This document shows, one piece after another, positions 8,478-19,318 of a DNA stretch of 61,909 nt. The stretch covers positions 1 through 61,909 of the forward strand of contig NZ_BNCJ01000023.1 of assembly GCF_014656415.1 (NCBI RefSeq), read 5' to 3'. The notes beneath the pieces are model-generated. The model did no database searches, had not been told where the DNA came from, and saw only the letters and a list, made by a program, of their open reading frames with translations. The stretch's first letter is position 1. The number at the start of each line of letters is the position of its first letter. The position numbers were made by a program, and so were the translations under genes. The DNA is from Seohaeicola zhoushanensis. GTDB taxonomy: Bacteria > Pseudomonadota > Alphaproteobacteria > Rhodobacterales > Rhodobacteraceae.

Positions 8478-8696
8478 TCAGCGCGCGGCGGGGCAGGTGC
8501 GGATGCCGAGGATCGCGTAGATCGGGCAGATGCGCAGGGCGGCCACGACGAGCATCACGATGCCGATGATCGCGGCGCCGTATTTGTAGAGCGGCGCGTC
8601 GAAGAGCGGCAGGCCGCTCAGGAAGGCGAGGTAGAGCAGGACCAGCCCGAGCGCGAAGCGCAGGATGCGGTCGATGGTGCCGACGTTGGGTTTCAT
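8478..8696 (-). CDS. DUF2892 (YgaP-like) small inner-membrane protein
   Basis: 72 residues with the DUF2892 opening MKPNVGTIDRILRFALGLVL, two transmembrane helices, and the family ending with cysteines (RICPIYAILGIRTCPAA). The same domain forms the membrane part of the rhodanese YgaP and often accompanies sulfide oxidation genes. A good ribosome binding site (GCGGAGGC) precedes the ATG. It is the first gene of the sulfur operon, so the promoter should lie in 8697-8792. The molecular role is unknown. Confidence 0.85.
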   Translation of the reverse strand: MKPNVGTIDRILRFALGLVLLYLAFLSGLPLFDAPLYKYGAAIIGIVMLVVAALRICPIYAILGIRTCPAAR

Positions 8697-8763
8697 GGTT
8701 TGCCTCCGCTACGGATAACAGACCATGCGCATACGACGTTGCCGGCGCTGCTTCAGTGATATT

Positions 8764-8777
8764 GTCACCGATGGGTG
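8764..8777 (-). promoter_or_regulatory. Candidate Crp/Fnr-type operator of the sulfur operon
   Basis: TCACC (8764-8768) GATG GGTGA (8773-8777) is a perfect dyad 67 bases upstream of the DUF2892 start. It lies between that gene and the gene for a Crp/Fnr regulator. A start site about 41 bases downstream would leave an untranslated leader of about 33 bases, a class II activator geometry. It does not match the classic FNR or CRP consensus, so the link to the neighbour regulator is inferred. Confidence 0.4.
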
Positions 8778-8792
8778 AAAATGACCTGGCGT

Positions 8793-9458
8793 TCAGGCGC
8801 TGGCGGCAAGCCTGGCCAGCGCCGGCCGGTCGGCCAGCGTGATATGTCCACGCGTCTGGGTGATGAGGCCCCGCTTCTGGAAGTCCTGCAGCACGCGCGA
8901 GATCACCTCGCGCGCCGAACCGAGTTCGCTGGCCAGCTGCTGGTGGGTGGCGGCGAGGTCGTTCGTCTGCCCGGCCAGCGCCAGCAGGCGGTCTGCCAGC
9001 CGCACGTCGATCCGGCCGAAAGCGACATCATCGACGACGCGCAGCAGGTCGATCAGCCGGCGCGAGTAGGCGGCGAAGACGAAGCTGCGGAACGAGGCCT
9101 CCTCGGCCGAGAGCCGGTCGAACTCGGTGCGGGGCAGCGTGACGGCGACGACATCCGTCTCGGCCATGCCCTCGGCGTTATAGGCCTCCTCGGCCAGGAT
9201 GCAGGCGGTGGTCAGCACGCAGCTGTCGCCGGCCTCGACCCGGTAGAGCACGATCTCGCGGCCGTTCTCCGAGGTCTGCGAGACGCGGATGGTGCCCTCG
9301 ATCAGGAAGAGGAAGCTGTCGGGCGCCTTGCCAGGGCCGAAAATCTGCGTGCCCTGCGGCACCCGCATCACGCGCGCCGCGTCGAGCAGGCGCTTGCGCA
9401 CCTGGGGCGGCAGGCTGCGGGTGCCGGGAAAGCGTTCGGTCCAGTCGCCGATATTCAT
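8793..9458 (-). CDS. Crp/Fnr family transcriptional regulator
   Basis: 221 residues: a cyclic-nucleotide-binding-type beta-roll (about 30-125), a dimer helix, and a C-terminal winged helix-turn-helix (QQLASELGSAREVISRVLQD, about 172-191). It lacks the N-terminal cysteine cluster of FNR, so it is not a classical oxygen sensor. A pair of cysteines (C80, C86 in DSCVLTTACIL) sits in the beta-roll. It lies directly upstream of the sulfide/persulfide operon on the same strand, where many species carry BigR or SqrR instead. Control of that operon, perhaps by thiol chemistry at the two cysteines, is an inference. Confidence 0.88.
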   Translation of the reverse strand: MNIGDWTERFPGTRSLPPQVRKRLLDAARVMRVPQGTQIFGPGKAPDSFLFLIEGTIRVSQTSENGREIVLYRVEAGDSCVLTTACILAEEAYNAEGMAETDVVAVTLPRTEFDRLSAEEASFRSFVFAAYSRRLIDLLRVVDDVAFGRIDVRLADRLLALAGQTNDLAATHQQLASELGSAREVISRVLQDFQKRGLITQTRGHITLADRPALARLAASA

Positions 9459-9817
9459 GCGCAGGCCTCGGGGGCTGGTTCGGGGCGCGGCGCCAAGGTG
9501 CCCCGGCGGGCGTGTCGGGTTCCATCCATACTGCGCGGTCTCCTCCTCGAAACGACGCCTGACCAGTCTCTTGCCGCCGCCTGTTCAACTTGCAGCGCAG
9601 GCTGCGTTCGGCCCCATCTTCCTTGGCCGCACGGCGATTGACCAGATGGAATCTGGATGTGCCGGGGGACCGGCGCAGGCGGGCCATGGGTGGTCTTGAC
9701 TGCGGTGCAAGAGACAGGCAAAGGGGCGTCTCTCGCTTCGTGCATGACGCGAAAAACGATTTGCAAGTCTCTGATCTGAAACAAAAAGGCCCGCCGTTCA
9801 GGCGGGCCGTTTCAAAG
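9459..9817. other. Intergenic stretch between guaA and the Crp/Fnr gene
   Basis: About 360 bases. It holds the guaA terminator at its right end and should carry the promoter of the leftward Crp/Fnr gene. Reading frames here have no recognisable protein features, and I see no RNA gene. Confidence 0.5.
9783..9808 (-). terminator. Rho-independent terminator of guaA
   Basis: On the minus strand GGCCCGCC-TGAAC-GGCGGGCC (9808 down to 9788) is an 8-bp GC stem followed by TTTTT. It lies 10 bases past the guaA stop. Confidence 0.85.
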
Positions 9818-11395
<1,578 letters not shown>

Positions 11396-11512
11396 GACGC
11401 GCTGATTAGGCGCGCGCCGGGGCAGAGGCAAGAGGATTGATCCGCGCAGGCCGGGCCTGAAGGCTGGCTTTGCCGCTGTTGGCGCGTTTGCCGGGCGCCG
11501 GGCGGCCCGGGA

Positions 11513-12484
11513 TCAGCTTTCGAGCAGGCCGAGGAGGCGGTTCTCGGCGGCGCTCAGCCCGGACAGCCCCGCCGAGGACGCCGACGGAGACGGGGATTCG
11601 GCCAGGGCGATGACGTCGGGGTGGATATAGGCCTTGCGCGCGACCGCCGGCGTATTGGCGAGCCGGTGCGCCGCGGCCTCTGCGAGGGCGCGAATGGTGG
11701 AGGCGCCGGCCTCGACCGCCTCGAAGGCGGCCAGGGTGCCGGCCCAGGTGCGAAAGGTCTTGGCGGTGAAATCGGCGCCGCCAGCCTCGGCGAGGTAGCT
11801 GTTGAGCGCGCCGGACGAGAGGGTGCGCACCGCGCCGTCATCGTCGGTCCAGGTGAGCAGCTCGGCACCGGGCAGGTCCCGCACCTGGTTCAGGACCTGC
11901 AGCAGCTTGCGGTCCGTCAGCTTCCGGCGCACCTGCTTGCCACCCTTGGCGGTGTAGGACAGGTTCAACCCGGTGCGGGTCAGCCGCAGGTGGCGGCGCT
12001 GCAGGGTGAGCGCACCGTAGGAGCCGTTCTGCCGGGCGTATTCCTCGTTGCCGACCCGCAGCGACAGCCGGTCGATCAGCAGCAGCGCCGCGGCCAGGGC
12101 AAAGCGTTCGCCGCCGGGGTCCTCGGCCAGGTCGCTGGTGATGCGCCGACGGATGCGGGGCAGGGCGCGGGCGAATTCCGGCAGCATGTCGTATTTCTGG
12201 GCCGACTGCGCCTCGGTCCATTTGAGGTGATAGCGATACTGCTTGCGGGTCCGCGCATCGATGCCGGTGGCCTGCAGGTGCCCGTTGGCTCTGGGCGAGA
12301 TCCAGACCCTCTCGTAGGCCGGCGGCACGGCAAGCGCCTCGATCCGGTCGCGTTCGGTGCCGCGGGCGATGGTGGTGCCATCCGGTGCAAGGTAGCTGAA
12401 GCCGCGGCCGGCGCGGCGGCGGGTGATGCCGGGGCGGCTGTCGGGATACCAGGTCAGTCCGGCGGGCAGATCCGAGGGGGCCAT
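11513..12484 (-). CDS. DNA topoisomerase IB (poxvirus type)
   Basis: 323 residues, similar to bacterial and poxviral type IB enzymes that relax supercoils through a 3'-phosphotyrosine. Catalytic elements are visible in order: an arginine in RVGNEEYARQNGSYG, a lysine in KGGKQVRRKLTD, an arginine in FTAKTFRTWAG, and the nucleophile tyrosine in ARKAYIHP. The start codon is one base from the stop of the preceding DUF2945 gene, so the two are probably translated together. Bacterial TopIB is accessory and patchily distributed. Confidence 0.95.
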   Translation of the reverse strand: MAPSDLPAGLTWYPDSRPGITRRRAGRGFSYLAPDGTTIARGTERDRIEALAVPPAYERVWISPRANGHLQATGIDARTRKQYRYHLKWTEAQSAQKYDMLPEFARALPRIRRRITSDLAEDPGGERFALAAALLLIDRLSLRVGNEEYARQNGSYGALTLQRRHLRLTRTGLNLSYTAKGGKQVRRKLTDRKLLQVLNQVRDLPGAELLTWTDDDGAVRTLSSGALNSYLAEAGGADFTAKTFRTWAGTLAAFEAVEAGASTIRALAEAAAHRLANTPAVARKAYIHPDVIALAESPSPSASSAGLSGLSAAENRLLGLLES

Positions 12485-12485
12485 G

Positions 12486-12698
12486 TCAAAGCAACCGCAC
12501 CTCGGAGGCGAGCTTCAGCACCTCGCCGCCATCGTCCATGCGGATCACCACGGCCGGGTTCTCGGGGCTGCCGTTGCGCACGATGCGCGAACCCTTGATG
12601 ATGCGGATGGTCCGTTCGGGCAGGATCTCGGTCACGCGGCCCGAGGGGGTGCCCCGGCCCCAGGTCCATTCCACGCGGTCGTCCTTCGAGATGGTCAT
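12486..12698 (-). CDS. DUF2945 (HVA1-type) small protein
   Basis: 70 residues, starting MTISKDDRVEWTWGRGTPSG, the DUF2945/HVA1 tudor-like beta-barrel signature in which WxWG..x..G is conserved. A strong ribosome binding site (CTGGAGGAAG) fixes the start. It is coupled to the TopIB gene downstream (stop and start separated by one base). The function is unknown; the fold suggests binding of protein or nucleic acid, and the pairing with a topoisomerase hints at a DNA-related role. Confidence 0.8.
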   Translation of the reverse strand: MTISKDDRVEWTWGRGTPSGRVTEILPERTIRIIKGSRIVRNGSPENPAVVIRMDDGGEVLKLASEVRLL

Positions 12699-12747
12699 TC
12701 GCTTCCTCCAGTCGGCAAACACCGGGCGCGGCGCAATGGTTCCCGGT

Positions 12748-13926
12748 TCAGCGCGCGGAGATCGCCGTGCCGGCAGCATGGGCCGAGGCCCAGGCCCACT
12801 GGAAGTTGTAGCCGCCAAGCCAGCCGGTTACGTCGACCGCCTCGCCGATCGCGTAGAGGCCAGTTAGCTTCTTGGCTTCCATTGTCGAGGAATTGAGGCC
12901 GGCGGTGTCGATGCCGCCCAGCGTCACCTCGGCGGTGCGGTAGCCCTCGCTGCCCGAGGGGGTGAGCGACCAGCTGGCGAGCCGGTCGGACAGGGCGCGC
13001 AGGGCGGTGTCGGACTGGTCGGCGAGGCGGCCCTGCAGGTTCCACTCGGTGGCGAGATGTTCGGCGAGGCGGGCGGGCAGGTGGCGGGCGAGTTCGGTCT
13101 TCAACTCGTGCCGCCCGCTGGACTGGCGCGCGGCGCGCAGGGCGTCGAACAGCGGCGCGGTGGGGGTCAGGTTGACGCTCAGGCTTTCGCCCTCGCGCCA
13201 ATAGGAGGAGATCTGCAGCACCGAGGGGCCGGAAAGGCCGCGATGGGTGAAGAGCAGCGCCTCGTCGAAACTGGCGCGGTCATTGGACAGCCGCGCGGGC
13301 AGCGAGACGCCCGAGAGTGCGGCGAAACGATTGTCGGAGAAGGTGAGCGGCACCAGGGCGGGCCGCGTCTCGGTCACGGCAAGGCCGAAGCGGCGGGCGA
13401 TGTCATAGGCGAGGCCAGTGGCGCCCATCTTGGGGATCGACTTGCCGCCGGTGGCGAGGACGAGGTTCGCGGCGGTGACGGTCTCGCGCCCACCCTCGCG
13501 GTCGAGCGCAAGCGTGAAGGCCGCGCCGTCGTGCGAGAAGTCCGCCAGCGCGGTCGAGAGCCAGAGCTCGGCCCCGGCGCGGGCCATCTCGGCGCGCAGC
13601 ATCTCGACGATCTGGGTGGCCTTGCCGTCGCAGAAGAGCTGGCCGAGGGTCTTCTCGTGCCAGGCGATGCCGTGGCGGGCGATCAGGCCGAGAAAGTCGC
13701 GCGGGGTATAACGCGCCAGCGCAGACTTGGCGAAATGCGCGTTCTGCGACAGGAAGTTCGCCGGCCCGGCGTGCAGGTTGGTGAAGTTGCACCGCCCGCC
13801 GCCGGAGATGCGGATCTTCTCGCCTGGATTGCGCGCGTGGTCGATCACCAGCGTGCGCCCGCCCGTGAAGGCGGCGCACATCATGCCGGCGGCGCCGGCG
13901 CCGAGGATGACGGTGTCATAGCGCAT
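12748..13926 (-). CDS. NAD(P)/FAD-dependent oxidoreductase, BaiN/HI0933 family
   Basis: 392 residues. An N-terminal dinucleotide-binding fold (VILGAGAAGMMCAA) is followed by the family signature ISGGGRCNFTN, and the C-terminus carries the second FAD motif (YAIGEAVDVTGWLGGYNFQW). The YhiN/HI0933/BaiN family are flavoproteins of largely unknown housekeeping role; BaiN of gut clostridia reduces bile-acid intermediates, which should not be transferred to this organism. Start MRYDTVILGAGAAGM. It is divergent from ftsW across 219 bases. Confidence 0.9.
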   Translation of the reverse strand: MRYDTVILGAGAAGMMCAAFTGGRTLVIDHARNPGEKIRISGGGRCNFTNLHAGPANFLSQNAHFAKSALARYTPRDFLGLIARHGIAWHEKTLGQLFCDGKATQIVEMLRAEMARAGAELWLSTALADFSHDGAAFTLALDREGGRETVTAANLVLATGGKSIPKMGATGLAYDIARRFGLAVTETRPALVPLTFSDNRFAALSGVSLPARLSNDRASFDEALLFTHRGLSGPSVLQISSYWREGESLSVNLTPTAPLFDALRAARQSSGRHELKTELARHLPARLAEHLATEWNLQGRLADQSDTALRALSDRLASWSLTPSGSEGYRTAEVTLGGIDTAGLNSSTMEAKKLTGLYAIGEAVDVTGWLGGYNFQWAWASAHAAGTAISAR

Positions 13927-14145
13927 TACATTGCCCTCGCGCGGATCGCGGGGATTGGCAAGGGGGAAGCTTGGCGGTGATTGCCCCGGAGCCGGTCGGG
14001 CCGTGAAAGGATGCAACAGTACTGGCGTATCTTCGCTCAGGCCATTGACAACAACTGGTAGGAAGACTCTGGCGGGATCGGCATTTTCCCTGTAGTGTTC
14101 ATCCTGAGACCCCGCAAAGGGGCGACAGGCAAAGGGCAGTGAACC

Positions 14146-15312
14146 GTGACAGAGATGGTCTATGGGGCCGTCCCCGACAGGGGCGGCGAGCCGATTCTTC
14201 CGAAGTGGTGGCGAACGGTCGACAAGTGGTCGATGGTCTGCGTGTTGCTCCTCTTCGCGATCGGGCTTCTGCTGGGCCTTGCCTCGTCGCCACCGCTGGC
14301 CGCGCGCAACGATTTCGCGCCCTTCCACTACGTTCAGCGTCAGGCCGCCTTCGGGGGCATGGCCATCGTGGCGATGTTGCTAACTTCGATGATGTCGCCG
14401 ATCATGGTGCGCCGCCTGGCAATCCTCGGGTTCCTCGGGGCCTTCGTGGCTCTGGCGATGCTGCCCTTCCTCGGCACCGACTTCGGCAAGGGCGCGGTGC
14501 GCTGGTATTCGCTGGGCTTCGCCTCGTTCCAGCCGTCTGAGTTCCTCAAGCCCGGCTTCATGGTGGTCGCCGCCTGGCTGCTGGCGGCGAGCCAGGAGAT
14601 CAACGGCCCGCCGGGCAAGACCTGGTCTTTTGCGCTCTGTGTCGCCATCGTGCTGATGCTGGCTTTCCAGCCCGACTTCGGGCAGGCGAGCCTGGTGCTC
14701 TTCGGCTGGGGCGTCATGTATTTCGTCGCCGGTGCGCCGATGCTGCTGCTGGTGCTGATGGCCGGCCTCGTGGTGCTGGGCGGGACGTTTGCCTATTCCA
14801 CCTCCGAACACTTCGCCCGCCGCATCGACGGCTTCCTGACGCCGGATGTCGACCCGACCACCCAGCTTGGCTACGCCACCGATGCGATCATGGGCGGCGG
14901 GCTGTTCGGCGTCGGCGTGGGCGAGGGGCAGGTGAAATGGTCGCTGCCGGACGCGCATACCGACTTCATCGTCGCCGTTGCGGCCGAGGAATACGGCCTG
15001 GTGCTGGTTCTGGTCATCATCGCGCTCTACGCCTCGGTAACGGTGCGCTCGCTGCTGCGGCTGATGCGCGAGCGGGATCCCTTCATCCGCCTGGCGGGCA
15101 CCGGGCTGGCCTGCACCTTCGGCGTGCAGGCGATGATCAACATGGGCGTGGCGGTGCGGCTGCTGCCGGCCAAGGGCATGACGCTGCCCTTCGTGAGCTA
15201 TGGCGGGTCGTCGCTGATCGCGGGCGGTATCGCGGTGGGGATGCTGCTGGCCTTCACCCGCTCGCGTCCGCAGGGCGAGATCGCCGACCTGCTGCGGGGG
15301 CGGAACCGGTGA
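14146..15312 (+). CDS. ftsW: Peptidoglycan glycosyltransferase FtsW
   Basis: 388 residues of the SEDS family with about 10 transmembrane helices. Signatures include [19 protein letters not shown] (the substrate-site loop with QPSE) and [14 protein letters not shown] near the C-terminus. FtsW polymerises lipid II at the septum with FtsI. The GTG at 14146 is the first plausible start; ATG at 14155 is an alternative. In most relatives ftsW follows mraY and murD, but here the upstream gene is divergent and unrelated, so this is the first gene of the cluster. A TTGACA at 14045 may be its -35 element. Confidence 0.96.
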   Translation: MTEMVYGAVPDRGGEPILPKWWRTVDKWSMVCVLLLFAIGLLLGLASSPPLAARNDFAPFHYVQRQAAFGGMAIVAMLLTSMMSPIMVRRLAILGFLGAFVALAMLPFLGTDFGKGAVRWYSLGFASFQPSEFLKPGFMVVAAWLLAASQEINGPPGKTWSFALCVAIVLMLAFQPDFGQASLVLFGWGVMYFVAGAPMLLLVLMAGLVVLGGTFAYSTSEHFARRIDGFLTPDVDPTTQLGYATDAIMGGGLFGVGVGEGQVKWSLPDAHTDFIVAVAAEEYGLVLVLVIIALYASVTVRSLLRLMRERDPFIRLAGTGLACTFGVQAMINMGVAVRLLPAKGMTLPFVSYGGSSLIAGGIAVGMLLAFTRSRPQGEIADLLRGRNR

Positions 15313-15322
15313 GGGCGGGCGC

Positions 15323-16423
15323 ATGACCCAGCCCTTGCTCATCATCGCGGCAGGCGGTACCGGCGGGCACATGTTTCCGGCGCAGGCGCTGGCCGAGGCC
15401 ATGCTGCGGCGCGGCTGGCGGGTGCGGCTGTCGACCGACGCGCGCGGGGCGCGCTATACCGGGGGCTTTCCGCATACCACCGAGATCGTCGAGGTGCAGA
15501 GCGCTACGTTCGCCCGTGGCGGCATCCTGTCCAAGCTGCTGGTCGGTCCGCGCGTGGCGATGGGTGTCTTGAGCAGCGCCTGGGCGATGTGGCGCGACCG
15601 GCCGGCGGCGGTGGTCGGCTTCGGCGGCTATCCGAGCATCCCGGCCCTTGGCGCGGCCTGGCTGCTGAAGCTGCCGCGCATGATCCATGAACAGAACGGC
15701 ATCCTCGGCAAGGTGAACACGCTGTTCGCGCCGCGGGTTGCCTGTGTCGCCTGTGGCGTCTGGCCGACCGAGTTGCCCGAGGGCGCCCAGGGCATCCACA
15801 CCGGCAACCCGGTGCGGCGCGCGGTGCTGGAGCGGGGCGGGGCGAGTTATATCGCGCCGGGCGATTACCCGATGTCGGTGCTGGTGATGGGTGGCAGCCA
15901 GGGCGCGCGGATCCTGTCGGACGTAGTGCCGGCGGCGATGGCGATGCTGCCCGAGGAGATCCGCCGTTACGTCCGGGTGCACCACCAGGCGCGCCCGGAA
16001 GATCACGACCGCGTCACCGCCTTCTATGCCGAACACGGGATCGAGGCCGAGGTGCAGCCCTTCTTCCAGGACGTGCCGCGGCGGATGGCCGAGGCGCAGC
16101 TGGTGATCTGCCGCGCCGGGGCTTCGTCGATTGCCGATCTTACCGTGATCGGGCGCCCGTCGATCCTTATTCCCTTCGCCGCCGCCGCCGGGGACCATCA
16201 GACCGCCAATGCGCGGGGCCTGGTCGAGGCGGGCGCGGCGATCCTGATCCCCGAGGGTATGCTGACCCCGGAAAGCCTGGCCGATCAGGCCGCGACGATC
16301 CTCGGCCACCCCGAGGGCGCACAGATGATGGCGCGGGCGGCCCTCTCGGCCGGAGCGCCCGACGCAACGGAACGTCTTGTCTCTCTGGTCGAGGAACTGG
16401 CCGGACGGACGGAGAACACATGA
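15323..16423 (+). CDS. murG: UDP-N-acetylglucosamine-N-acetylmuramyl-(pentapeptide) pyrophosphoryl-undecaprenol GlcNAc transferase
   Basis: 366 residues. MurG adds GlcNAc to lipid I at the inner face of the membrane, making lipid II. Visible are the N-terminal glycine-rich loop [12 protein letters not shown], the conserved [10 protein letters not shown] and [11 protein letters not shown] segments, and the UDP-sugar site near GGSQGAR and [12 protein letters not shown]. It lies 10 bases after ftsW and its stop overlaps an in-frame ATG of murC (ATGA). Confidence 0.98.
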   Translation: MTQPLLIIAAGGTGGHMFPAQALAEAMLRRGWRVRLSTDARGARYTGGFPHTTEIVEVQSATFARGGILSKLLVGPRVAMGVLSSAWAMWRDRPAAVVGFGGYPSIPALGAAWLLKLPRMIHEQNGILGKVNTLFAPRVACVACGVWPTELPEGAQGIHTGNPVRRAVLERGGASYIAPGDYPMSVLVMGGSQGARILSDVVPAAMAMLPEEIRRYVRVHHQARPEDHDRVTAFYAEHGIEAEVQPFFQDVPRRMAEAQLVICRAGASSIADLTVIGRPSILIPFAAAAGDHQTANARGLVEAGAAILIPEGMLTPESLADQAATILGHPEGAQMMARAALSAGAPDATERLVSLVEELAGRTENT

Positions 16424-16440
16424 TGGATGGAAGCCTTGCC

Positions 16441-17844
16441 ATGAACGCCGCAACCAAACTCCCGCTCGACATCGGCCCGATCCACTTCGTCGGCATCGGC
16501 GGGATCGGCATGTCGGGGATCGCCGAGGTTCTGGTGAACCACGGCTATTCGGTGCAGGGCTCGGACCTGAAGGCGAGCAAGATCACCGACCGGCTGGAGA
16601 AGCTGGGCGCGCGGATCTTCGTGGGGCAGCAGGCGGAGAACCTGGAAGGGGCCGAGGTTGTCGTGATCTCCTCGGCGATCAAGCGTGGCAACCCGGAACT
16701 CGACGAGGCACGTCGGCGCGGGCTGCCTGTGGTGCGCCGGGCAGAGATGCTGGCCGAGCTGATGCGGCTGAAGTCGAACGTCGCCATTGCCGGGACGCAT
16801 GGCAAGACCACCACCACCACGATGGTGGCGACGCTGCTCGACGCGGGCAACTTCGATCCGACAGTGGTGAATGGCGGGATCATCCACGCCTATGGCTCGA
16901 ACGCACGCATGGGGCAGGGCGAGTGGATGGTGGTCGAGGCCGATGAGAGCGACGGCACCTTCAACCGGCTGCCGGCAACCATCGCCATCGTCACCAACAT
17001 CGACCCCGAGCACATGGAGCACTGGCACAGCATCGAGAACCTGCGTGACGGCTTCTACCAGTTCGTCTCGAACATCCCGTTCTACGGGCTGGCGGTCTGC
17101 TGCACCGATCACCCCGAGGTGCAGGCCCTGGTCGGCCGGATCACCGACCGCCGGGTGCGCACCTTCGGGTTCAACGCGCAGGCCGACGTGCGGGCGATCA
17201 ACCTGACCTATGAAAACGGCGTGGCGCATTTCGACATCGCGCTGCAGAGCGAGGACATGGTGATCGAGGGCTGCACCCTGCCGATGCCGGGCGATCACAA
17301 CGTCTCGAACGCGCTGGCGGCGGTGGCCGTGGCGCGCCATCTCGGGATGAAGGGCGAGGAGATCCGCAAGGCGCTGGCCTCATTCGGCGGGGTCAACCGC
17401 CGCTTTACCAAGGTGGGCGAGGTCAATGGCGTCACCATCATCGACGACTACGGCCACCACCCGGTCGAGATCGCGGCGGTGCTCAAGGCAGCGCGGCAGG
17501 CGACCAAGGGGCGGGTGATCGCGGTGCACCAGCCGCACCGCTATACCCGCCTGTCGAGCCTGTTCGAGGACTTCTGCAACTGCTTCAACGAGGCCGACGT
17601 GGTGGCCATCGCCGAGGTCTATGCTGCCGGCGAGGATCCGATCCCCGGCGCGAGCCGCGATGATCTGGTGGCGGGCCTGATCCGGCACGGGCACCGCCAC
17701 GCGCGGGCGATCCTGAGCGAGGATGACCTCGAACGGCTGGTCCGGGAACAGGCGCGGCCGGGCGACATGGTGGTCTGCCTCGGGGCGGGCACGATCAGCG
17801 CCTGGGCCAATGGCCTGCCCGAGCGGCTGGGCAAGGTTCTCTGA
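16441..17844 (+). CDS. murC: UDP-N-acetylmuramate--L-alanine ligase
   Basis: 467 residues from [10 protein letters not shown], the start seen in relatives as I know them. An in-frame ATG at 16420, overlapping the murG stop and with its own GGAG site, would add seven residues. MurC is the first Mur ligase and attaches L-Ala to UDP-MurNAc. It has the N-terminal UDP-binding loop [16 protein letters not shown], the ATP P-loop [11 protein letters not shown] and the central DNVSNA-type segment ([14 protein letters not shown]). The stop overlaps the start of the following permease (TGATG). Confidence 0.97.
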   Translation: MNAATKLPLDIGPIHFVGIGGIGMSGIAEVLVNHGYSVQGSDLKASKITDRLEKLGARIFVGQQAENLEGAEVVVISSAIKRGNPELDEARRRGLPVVRRAEMLAELMRLKSNVAIAGTHGKTTTTTMVATLLDAGNFDPTVVNGGIIHAYGSNARMGQGEWMVVEADESDGTFNRLPATIAIVTNIDPEHMEHWHSIENLRDGFYQFVSNIPFYGLAVCCTDHPEVQALVGRITDRRVRTFGFNAQADVRAINLTYENGVAHFDIALQSEDMVIEGCTLPMPGDHNVSNALAAVAVARHLGMKGEEIRKALASFGGVNRRFTKVGEVNGVTIIDDYGHHPVEIAAVLKAARQATKGRVIAVHQPHRYTRLSSLFEDFCNCFNEADVVAIAEVYAAGEDPIPGASRDDLVAGLIRHGHRHARAILSEDDLERLVREQARPGDMVVCLGAGTISAWANGLPERLGKVL

Positions 17845-19067
17845 TGGCGATGCCGATGGCCCTTGGCGGTGGCGGAGGTGCGCCACTCAAGCGGCGCATC
17901 GGCACCGTCCTGCTGACGGCCTACGGCGTCGGGATCATGGTTGGCGCCGGCATCTACGTGCTGACCGGCGCGGCGGCGGGGGCCGCCGGCATGTGGGCGC
18001 CGCTGGCCTTCGTGCTGGCAGGGCTGGTGGCGATCCCCTCGGCGTTGTCCTTCGCCGAGCTTTCGGCGCGCATTCCCGAGGCGGCGGGTGACTCTTCCTA
18101 TGTCGAGGTCGGTCTCGGCCTGCATTGGCTGGCGCTGGTCGTCGGCGCGATCAACGTCGTGGCTGGAACGGTTGCGGCGGCGGCGGTGCTGCGCGGCGGG
18201 GTCGGTTACCTGGTGTCGATTGCCGATATTCCCTTCGACTGGGCCGTGATCGGCCTGGGCCTAGCGCTGACCGGCGTGGCGCTGGTCGGCGTGCTCGAGA
18301 GCCTCGCCTTCGCGGCGGTGCTGACGCTGGTCGAGGTGAGCGGCCTTGCGCTGGTGATCTTTGCCGGTTTCACGGCCGCGCCGGTGGCGGACTGGTCGAT
18401 GCCGCTGCCCGAGATCGAAGGACCGGGGCTTGCCGCCGCGACGATATTCGCCTTCTTCGCCTTCATCGGCTTTGACGATATGGTGAACATGGCCGAGGAA
18501 ACGCACGATCCGCAGCGCAACATGCCGCGCGCGATCCTGCTGGCGCTGGCGATCACCGCGCTGCTCTACACGCTTGTATCGCTCGCGGCGGTGCGCGCCG
18601 TCCCGCGCGAGGTGCTGGCCGGATCCGAGCGGCCGCTGGCGCTCGTCTGGGAAAGCGGCATGGGCAGCAGCGCGGTGTTCCTATCGGCCATCGCGGTCGC
18701 TGCCGCGCTGAACGGGGTGCTGGCGCAGATCGTCATGGCCTCGCGCGTGCTGTTCGGACTGTCGCGGCGTTCGCCGATGCTGGCGGTCTTCGGACATGCC
18801 TCGAAGCGCTTCGGAACGCCGATGGTGGGGACGCTGGTGGTTGGCGCTGCAGTGATTGCCTCGGCCTTCACCCTGCCGGTGGCGACGCTGGCCGAGGTGA
18901 CTACGCTGGCCCTGCTGATCGTCTTTGCGGTGGTCAATGCGGCGCTGATCGGGGTCAAGCGAAAGGCGCCCGACTTTCCCTTCCGCACGCCCGGATGGAT
19001 GCCCTGGCTGGGCGTGATCGCCTGCCTTGCGACCTTCGTTGCCTCCTTCGCCGGAGGGCTGGCATGA
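17844..19067 (+). CDS. APC family amino acid permease
   Basis: 407 residues with about 12 hydrophobic helices. The first helix has the APC substrate-backbone motif (GIMVGAGIYVLTG), and FIGFDDMVNMAEE matches the helix 6 region with its charged end. The family moves amino acids or polyamines by proton symport or antiport. Its start overlaps the murC stop and its own stop overlaps the next start, so it is embedded in the cell-wall operon. The substrate is unknown; an amino acid for peptidoglycan would fit, but this rests on position only. Confidence 0.88.
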   Translation: MAMPMALGGGGGAPLKRRIGTVLLTAYGVGIMVGAGIYVLTGAAAGAAGMWAPLAFVLAGLVAIPSALSFAELSARIPEAAGDSSYVEVGLGLHWLALVVGAINVVAGTVAAAAVLRGGVGYLVSIADIPFDWAVIGLGLALTGVALVGVLESLAFAAVLTLVEVSGLALVIFAGFTAAPVADWSMPLPEIEGPGLAAATIFAFFAFIGFDDMVNMAEETHDPQRNMPRAILLALAITALLYTLVSLAAVRAVPREVLAGSERPLALVWESGMGSSAVFLSAIAVAAALNGVLAQIVMASRVLFGLSRRSPMLAVFGHASKRFGTPMVGTLVVGAAVIASAFTLPVATLAEVTTLALLIVFAVVNAALIGVKRKAPDFPFRTPGWMPWLGVIACLATFVASFAGGLA

Positions 19068-19318
19068 GCGCCCCCGTCATCGCCGCCGCCCTCTGGGCGC
19101 TGGCCGCCACCGCGACGGCCTTTCTGCCGATGCGGCTGCAATATGTTCCCGGCGTCGCGCTGCTGGTGCTGGCGCCGGTGCTGATCGTCTGGATCTGGAT
19201 GGTGCATGGCTGGATTGCCGGCCTGCTCGCGCTTGCGGCCTTCGTGTCGATGTTCCGAAATCCCCTGCGTTATTTCTGGAGGAAATGGCGCGGCCTCGAG
19301 GTGGATGTGCCGAAATGA
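19064..19318 (+). CDS. DUF2484 family membrane protein (first copy)
   Basis: 84 residues, MSAPVIAAALWALAATATAF, with two to three hydrophobic segments and a basic C-terminus (RYFWRKWRG). It overlaps the permease stop by ATGA, and its own stop overlaps the next DUF2484 start. DUF2484 proteins in the mur region are characteristic of Rhodobacterales and have no assigned function. It shares the N-terminal pattern (ALWALAA/ALWGLAA) with the next gene, so the two are probably a tandem duplication. Confidence 0.82.
   Translation: MSAPVIAAALWALAATATAFLPMRLQYVPGVALLVLAPVLIVWIWMVHGWIAGLLALAAFVSMFRNPLRYFWRKWRGLEVDVPK

Noticed and set aside
8764-8777. Classical FNR box (TTGAT-N4-ATCAA)
   Set aside because: The dyad is TCACC-N4-GGTGA; the sequence does not match, and the nearby regulator lacks FNR cysteines.
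9455-9784. 109-residue minus-strand frame between guaA and the Crp/Fnr gene
   Set aside because: Composition looks non-coding, it overlaps the start of the Crp/Fnr gene region and lacks a ribosome binding site with family support.
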